Source of the DNA: Ceratotherium simum simum
Taxonomy: Eukaryota > Chordata > Mammalia > Perissodactyla > Rhinocerotidae
Assembly: GCF_000283155.1 (NCBI RefSeq)
Contig: NW_004454175.1
Location: 4,924,218 to 4,988,217 of the forward strand
Direction: 5' to 3'
DNA: 64,000 bases
Part shown: positions 54,301 through 63,300 of the stretch, piece after piece
Position numbering within the stretch: position 1 is the first letter of the stretch
Layout of the letters: each line of letters begins with the position of its first letter
Position numbers and translations under genes: made by a program
Notes under the pieces: model-generated
Told to the model about the DNA's origin: nothing
Database searches by the model: none
Seen by the model: the letters and a program-made list of their open reading frames with translations, nothing else

Positions 54301-57300
54301 TACACTTTATTACCCAGGCATAGGGCCATTTTTTTCTCTTGGAATATGCATATTTATTGCACCTTCTGATGAAAAATTTTAACTCACAAAAATAGATAAT
54401 ATCACTAAGGAAGCCTTTCTTTAGTAACTATTATATTAGGAGATTTTCATTGAAATTAAGTATTAGCTTAATTAATTAGCTAAATTAGTGCTTAATGTAC
54501 TGAATGCATAATGTACTGAAAGGAAGATACATGATTGTATGTGCAGAGGGTGCTATAAATAAGGAGCACACATTCAGCTCATTTTCAGGGAGGAAGATTT
54601 GGAAGAAAGAATGTAAGAGCAAACTAATTACCTGTAATAGGAGAGCCACCAGTTTTCCTTGGGTCAGTCCAAGTTAGAGATACTGAATCATGTCTGACAT
54701 CCACAATATTGGGAGGTGGGGGAGCATCAGGCACATCTAGGAAAAAGTAGATAATGCAAGATTTATAATAAAGAACTTCCTCAAAACCACGTCTTGCTTT
54801 ATGTTTTCTGACTTTGAGACACTTACCAAATGGATGCTTAGCAACAACTGGCTCTGATTTCAGGCCCTCTCCTACACCGTATTTATTTTCGGCACTGACC
54901 CTGAAGGTGTATTCCATACCCTCATGAAGTCTGGTTACTCTAAAGGTGGTTTTCTGGACAGCTGAGGCACATGTCACCCACTTGTTGTTTACAGAATCTC
55001 TCTTCTCTAGGATATAGTTGGTGATTTCAGAACCTCCATCGTCCTTTGGAGGACCCCACTTTAAGGTTATGGCTTCTGCTGTGACTTCATCAAATTTGAT
55101 TGGTCCAGTGGGGATGCCAGGCTTGCCAACAACTTTTATAGAGATAGTTCCTTCCTTGGTGCCAGCAACATTTTTCAGTGTGATTGTGTATTTTCCAGCA
55201 TCAGATTTTTGGCAATCATGTACTACAAGAGTTGTGTTGACTGCGGATGACTCCACACTGACTCTTGTGTCAGTTGCTAGAGGATCTTCTCCTTTCTTCC
55301 AGGATACTGATGGAGCTGGCTTGCCTTTTATGGGGATCTTAAGACGGAAGTTGCTGTTTTCTTTAGCCACATAGCACAAATCAGGTAGATCCTTTAAGTC
55401 AAGGTCAGGAGCCACTGTAAAACAGCGGAGATAAATTATTGTTATTTTTAAGACCAGGTGATTAACTTTTTCAGATCATTACAGTTTTTAAAAGATTTTT
55501 ATATAGGCCATGAGTAGGGCTCAAGAGCGCACTTTTGATGACAATAAAGGGAAAATGAAAATGTGTGGTTAAAGACTTACCAACATCATCCTTTGCCACA
55601 GCAGTGATTTCACTTGGGGTTCCTTCTCCATTTTCATTCTCAGCACTCACTCTGAAGGTATACTCCTTTCCTTCAGTCAAATCTTTCATGGAGTACTGTA
55701 AGCTTAATGATTTCATAACTCGTTGCCACTTATTGTCTTCGGTCAAGAAATCGACTACATATCCGATTATTCGACTTCCACCATCGCTGCGAGGCTTTTT
55801 CCAGGCTATGCTACAAGAAGACTTAGTTACAGACGTCACTTTCAGGTCCACAACTGGTCCGGGGGTTTCTAAAGCAAAAGAGAAATGATAAGTCTAAGCC
55901 CCAGATAAACAAGGTAAGACGTCACTCAAAATGATGGGGTAGTAGCTCATTTGCTCACCAGAAGCTTTGACAGCATCGCGTGTTTCACCGGGATCACCAA
56001 TGCCATACTCATTTTCAGCAAACACCCTGAAGAAGTAGGATTTTCCCTCCTCCAAGTTAGAGACTCTGAAGCTTGTTTTTGAGCACTCAGTTGTCACTGT
56101 AGACCAGGACTTCCTCTCTGCGTCACGTTTTTCTACCACGTAGTTTATGATGGGGCTTCCACCATCAATAATGGGAGGATCCCAGGTAATATAAGCAGAA
56201 TCTTTGGATATTTCCTTAACAGTCACATTGACGGGTGGCCCAGGAGTATCTGAATAAATAGTGGGTAAATAACAAATGAATGTGTGAAAAAACATAGACT
56301 ACATTTGTAACATATATGATCGTTTTTTCAAAAAGGCTTACCAAGCACTTTCACTACGATGGTATATTCCTTTTTACCACAGCTGTTCTCCAGAGTCAAG
56401 ATATATTTTCCTGCATCATATTTGTTCACATTTTCACAGCGCAAGAAAGTGTCAAAGTCAGTTGACTTTATGTCCAGTCCAATCCTTTCTTTTAGATTGA
56501 CATTTGGTTTAGACCAAGTTATCTTTGGAGGTGGACGTCCTTTTACTGGTACATACAGTCTCATTGTAACTCCAGCACGTAATATGAGTGTTTTCCTCAA
56601 ATCGGCGTCAAGTTCCCCCTCAGGTGGAACTGTTTAGTTTAGAGTAAAGAAAGTTAAAGTAATAATTTAATGGTCAAATGTATTTCCAGTTACTGGTCTT
56701 ATCACTAAAAGAAACAAAATAGTTTCTTTTCCATAACTGATTTCTTGTTCTTTAAAAAATCCTTAATATAATCCTCAAAACTTTTGTCAACTATTTCAGT
56801 GTTGTGTAGCAATCTTTATATTTTCCAATGTCCTGTAGGCTAAGTTTCCCCTGGAGGATCTGTACCTCCTCTTCTCATGAACCCTACAAACTCTCAAGCC
56901 CTCTGTATATTAAAAATAGATGATTGGTTCTTGGTTCTCTTCCATTCTTGTTTTTCTTTTCTATATTCATTGAAGGCACTCTACTATATACTCTGGTTCT
57001 CTTTCTTTATTTCATGGTTGGAATAAAAGTACGTAGAGGGTGAAGTATAATACCAAGTAATTCAAAATATAGGGAGAATTGGTTATGGAGAATAAGCGAA
57101 TAGAAGAAATGGTGAGAAAGGAAATTAAGATGGAGAGCTTACCAATTACATACTTACGGACAAGGGTGGAATAGAAGAGAAAATAAAAACCGTAAGAATG
57201 ATAAATAGCTCACTACTTAGTTTAAAAATTCTTTATTCTCAGACTAAAATTCCTAATTTCATGTTCTTTTGAAGACATGAAATTCTCATGTAAGTATGAC

Positions 57301-60300
57301 AAGCTTTTCAAAACCCCTAATCACCTTGCATTCCATTTGGCCAGTTATACCATAAAGTACCAACCCAGCTCTCCTAAAATGTACTCCTAGAGTTATCAAC
57401 TCTAAAGCTTGTAAATAAATAAATCTCATCAGTTTTACAATACGACTGATGAGAAAATCTCCATATATTTCTCCTGGTAATACTTACTCAAGATGTCCTT
57501 GGGACAGTGTTTGTCTGGCACGTCACTGGGGTCACTGTATCCGATCTTATTAACGGCATACACACGGAATTGATATTCTGTGTTTTCCATCAGGCCGGTA
57601 ACCTCAAAGCGTGTTTTCTGTAGCTTCTGTGGTAAATTGCACCTCACCCAGTTATCAGAGTCAGCTCGTTTTACTTCAACAAGGTAACCAATGATAGGGC
57701 TACCACCGTCATAGGCTGGCTTGCCCCAAGATAGACTTACGGAGCTACGGGTTGTATCATACACTTTAGGAAAAGCTGGTGGGCCAGGAGGATCTGAGGA
57801 TAAATAATAATAGAAAATTTTCATTAAAACCTAATTCCTGGTTGTTGGATGCTGCTTAGAACACAGGATATGGGACTCTTTCATGCAAACTTACACAGAG
57901 GGTCCTGAGCATAAACAGCCTTGGATGCGTCGCTGGGTTTGCCTGGTCCAGCCTTATTTATAGCTGTAACTCGGAACTCATATTCGGTGCCTTCTTGGAG
58001 ACCTGTTGCTTTTATCGTTCTTTCTATAACAGGTTTTCTGTTGACCTTAGTCCAGTTTACTGCCTGGGTTTCCCGCTTTTCAAGCAAATAGCCAGTGATG
58101 GGTGAGCCGCCATCATCTGCTGGTGGTTTCCAGCTTACTGTCATATGATCTTTGGTGACATTGCTAATAACAGGAGGATCACAGCGTCCGGGTGGGTCTG
58201 CAGAGATTAATTGAAAAGTTAATATCCCAGTCTCCAAGGTAATATTTCAAAAGTAAAATGAAAAACCACAGGAATATGTTCCTACCATATGGGTTTTTAG
58301 CAACTGCTGGTTCAGTTAAGATCGGATCGCCCACTCCGTATTTATTTTCAGCACAAATGCGGAACTGATACTCATGGCCCTCTATAAGTTTCTCCACGCT
58401 GCAGCTGGTGATGGGCACAGTAGCAGAGACTTGTGCCCAGTTGGGTCTGCTCGTTTCACGTTTGTCAACAATATAGTTGGTGATTTCTGAGCCTCCGTCT
58501 TCAAGAGGAGGTTCCCAAGAAAGCATTGCACGATCTGAATACATTTTGTTGATTTTAACAGATGCCGGAGGACCTGGTTTATCTGAAAGCACAAGAAGGA
58601 AAAATGAAGTCTTTCACTGACACATGTGAAACGGGGAATGAGTAGAGTGGAGGTCTGGAGACCTGGGCTGTAGTCTCTATATTGTCATTAACTTCCTGTA
58701 TGACCTTGGAAGTCACTTAATTTTTCAGAATCTTAATTTCCTCACATGTAAAATTATGTAACTGGAATATGTGATCTCTAATGCTCTTTTCAGCTCTAAA
58801 ACACTATAGAATAACTCTGTGATTACAAAAGATACATGTGGATATGTATCTTTTCTCACATATTATTTCATAAATTCTATTACATCACATTAACCAGAGT
58901 AAAATATGAGATTCTAATTAACCGCTTTAGTTACCTAACACTTTAAGCTTAATGGTGGCTGATTTAGAACCACTTGAATTTTCAGCAGTAATGGTATAGT
59001 CTCCTGAGTCCTTCCGGTTCACGCTGAACAGCTCCAGGGTGCACAGGTTCCGCTTCATGGCCATCTTTATGCCTTCTGCTGGTTGTAGTGGTGTGCCATC
59101 CTTCTTCCAAGAGACTGTTGGCATTGGTTTACCAAAAACAGTGGCATCCAGGCAAACATTAGTTCCAGCTTTTACAGTAAGCAAAGATTTCATAGCCACA
59201 CTCAAGTCTATCCTGGGAGGAACTGGAAAGAAATAAGATAAAAAGATTTAATATATGCAAAGCAATATTATATAATTCTTATTAATAAAAGTGGGAAATT
59301 CACATGCTCTATCTCTTTCAAGATGAGCTATTTAAAAGTAACATATTCATTATAAAAGAAATACAGGTTTAATGTAGAAATCTGATAATGCTAAAAGTAT
59401 AAAGAGACAAGTAAAGATCACCCATAATTCTAACATCCTTACATTTTCACTATTAGCATTCTGGTGCATTTCTTTCTCATCTTCCTGTGCACATGTATGG
59501 CTAAAATTATATGGTCCTCACAGTTTTGTATCCTGCTTTTTAGTTTAGCATGTTACTAAGATTCTCCATAATCATAACTTTTAGTGTCTGTATACAAAGT
59601 ACCTATCATTTTACTTGTCCTTTTTTCCATAGATGTAGATTTAATATTTTATTAGGAGAAATATACCTTATGAGTGCTGTCTACCTTTGCCTATTATGCT
59701 CAACAGAATCTTACCATTTTCTGGGGCGATGGTCACTGGATCAGAAGGTTCAGAAGGCTGGCTAATGTTTACTACGGTCTTGGCAATTGCTCTAAATTGA
59801 TACTGAGCATTTTCTTCTAAGCCAGTAACTGTGTACTCTTCCTGGGGAATCTGGTGAGGTGTAGTATTGCACCGTACCCACTTATCACCAGGAAGTTTGC
59901 AAGCTTCTAGGAAATAGCCAATAATTTTACTGCCTCCATCATGCTTTGGACGAGCCCAGATGAGGGATACCGTATTCTTGGTAACATCAATAACTTCAGG
60001 CTTTCCAGGAGGATCTAAAACCAAAAGAGGTGTTCTCAGCATTTATCTTAATAGCAAAAGTTTTAAACTTCCATATTTCACATTATCACCCAGAACATAT
60101 TCCTGAATGAAAGTAGTAATCTTCAGAGACTCCAAGATTTAAATGTGCCCCCATAATACTAAAAAAAGAAAAACTCACCAACTGGCATTCTTGCAGTTAC
60201 ATATTCCGTTGGTTTGCTGGGTGGGCTGGATCCAGCTTTGTTTAGGGCATAGATTCTGAATGAATACTCAAGACCTTCTACAAGGCCTGCACAAGGATAT

Positions 60301-63300
60301 TCAGTTGACCGGACAGGAGTATCATTAGCTTTCACCCAGAGCAAACTGTTTCTTTCTTTGCGTTCAATCAGGTAACCGGTAATGGGGCTCCCTCCATCAC
60401 TGTCTGGTCTGTCCCATGCCACAAATATGCAGTCTTTGTTGACTTTAGTGACTCGTGCATTCTTTGGTTCACTAGGAACACCTGGAGATGAAGACAAGGG
60501 AAATGTTAGTTTCTACCTTAAGTAACAAACTAGAAAGAAAATAATTTTTTTCTTCCTGAAAGAAACATACCAAATGGGAACTTAGCCAGCATCTTTGGAG
60601 ATGTGAGAGGCTCTGAAATGCCAAATCGATTTTCAGCACGGACCCTGAAGACATACTCCTGGCCTGGGATCAGTTTTCCAACTCTACAGGAAGTTTTTGT
60701 CACTGAAGCTAGAGCTGTCACCCAATCACCTCGGCTCACGTCACACTTCTCCACTATGTAGTTGGTGATGTTACTGCCTCCGTCCTCCAGAGGGATGTGC
60801 CATGACAGGGAGCAAGCATCGGCGTCTATGTCTGAAATGTCAAATGGAGGCTGAGGGGGCCCAGGAGCATCTGCATGAACCAAGAGGAAAGAAATATAAG
60901 AACAAGGGATTTGATAGGAAAAAAATGTTTCTGATCTTCATGTGTAGATGGCCATTTGTCTAATGCTTGACCTACCCATGACGATAACTTTGACTTTCTG
61001 AGTGTCTGTCCCAGAACTGTTCTCTGCAGTGAGGCTATAGTAACCACTGTCTTTCCTAGTAACATCTTTTATGATCAGAATTGAAGAATTTTCTGCTTTA
61101 TGCACTGCCAGGTGGCTGGATGTGACAACATCATCTTCTCCTTTTTTCCATTTACAGACCGGATGAGGCTTTCCATACACATGGGCTTCAATTCGGAGTT
61201 TCTTCCCAGCTTTAATAGTAATTTGCTCTGGCATAAGGATCTTTGGTGGCACTAAAAGTAAAAGGAAAATACATTAATTTTGTGGGGAGGTTAAATTTCC
61301 TCTGGTGGGAAACTATACTGGTGTTTTTCAAATTGTGGGTTGCAACCCATTAGTGGGTTCAAATTAATGTTTACATTACAGCTAATATTTTTTTAAAGAA
61401 CGAGATGGAGTCGAATAGAAAATATCACAGTCCAGCGTACATAATAAGGCTTCAAGAAACTTTTTTTCCAGTCATGTGTATATATATGTGTACTGTGTCA
61501 TGATTTAGTTTATTTACTATGTGTTTTGGGCTCAAATGTTTCAAAACCACTGTTTTCTACTATTTTTCCAGAATTTCTGGAACTAGATTCCTCAGGGAGA
61601 TATGTCTACAGTGTTTCCTTTTCCAAAGGAAATTCTAATAAACTTTCATCGCATGATAAAAATGAGACAGTGCTACTTACACAGCTGTTCTTTGGCTTCA
61701 TACACTCCTTCAGTTTCTCTTGGCAAACTGACTCCAACAGCATTTCTGGCCACTACTCTAAATTTATATTTCTTTCCTTCCTTTAGGCCAGTGACAACAA
61801 GGCTGAGATCTTTTACCACTGAGTACTCTGTCCAGCGATCTGCAGGCTGCTCTTCTTCTCTGTAACTAATGATATAGCCATCGATTTTAGCGCCTCCGTC
61901 ACGCAGGGGAGGTAACCAGGCTAAGGCAGCGCTGTTCTTTGTCATTTCAGTAACTTCTAGTTTCCTTGGGGGATCCGGCTCACCTAGAAGAAAAACGTGA
62001 TTTAGAAAACTGTCCAGGTAACCTAATCAAATCCCTTTGTTAATATACATAAATGTTTTCATATGCCACTTGCTTCAAAGTATATGGAAACTGTGGTTTG
62101 GTATGTTGAAAGCAGAAAGTAGAAAATGAGGCAGATCAAAAAAGTCTTTAATGAGTGAGTTAGATATTTATTTGTACTGTTTTGGGTTTCTACGAATTAA
62201 AGCCCTTTCACTAGTGGATTAAAATGTTTTTGGTATCTTGATCTTGCTCAAGCAGGGGATTGGCGTTAAAAGGAGGAAGAAAGGATATTACTTACAGAGT
62301 GGATCGGATGCAAGCACTGGTTTGGGGACATCTGTTGGGACGCCAGGGCCATACTCATTGACAGCAGTTACTCTGAAGAAATACTCATTCCCAGGGACAA
62401 GATTGGTGACGTGGAAGCTCGTTTTCTTAACTTCTGGGGTAACTGTTGACCATGTCTTTCTGTCTGCCTCACGTTTCTCCACAATATAATGTGTCACCTG
62501 GCTCCCACCATCGTTCTCAGGAGGGGCCCAGGAAACGTGGCATGATGTTTTAGTGACATCTGAAACTTTTAAATCAGACACAGGTCCGGGGGTATCTGTA
62601 AAGAACCACAAAATCAGATACACATGTCTCTTCAGCTGCCTTATTAACTAATGTATTTTTGAAGTGGAGGAGGAAGCTTGTTAGTAACCCACCTAATACT
62701 CTGACATTCACGAACACGGCCTTTTCTCCTGCTGGGTTTACAAGCGTCAGGGAATATTTTCCTGAGTCATCACGGGTAGAATTGGGGATGACAAGGAAGG
62801 CCATAGTGTCAACCAGATCAACTTGTCCTTTTCTGACCACGTTATCAATACCCACTCTTCGCCAAGTGACTTTAGGGGCTGGTCGCCCTCTCACTATGGC
62901 AAACAGTCGAATAGGGCATCCTGCTCTCACTGTGACCAGTTTTCTCATGCTGGCATCCAATTCAACCTCCGGAGGTTCTGCAAATGACATGAAAACCATT
63001 AGTTGACTTTTCAGAATGTGGGGAAATCACATGAGAAGTGAAGTATGAATGAACCAAGTGATAAAAGAGGACCTCACCTAGGATTTCTTTAGGTTTAATA
63101 GCGTCCTTTAGTTCTGCAGGGCGCCCAATGCCAACTTGGTTTTGGGCACACACTCTGAACTCGTATTCCTGGTTTTCATCCAAGCTGGTAACAGTGAATT
63201 CCATGCGAACAAGCTGTGCTGCCGCATTGCATCTTTTCCAGCCTTCATCAGGTGATGTATCTGGTTTTTTTGGTCTCATTTCCACAACATATCCAATTAT

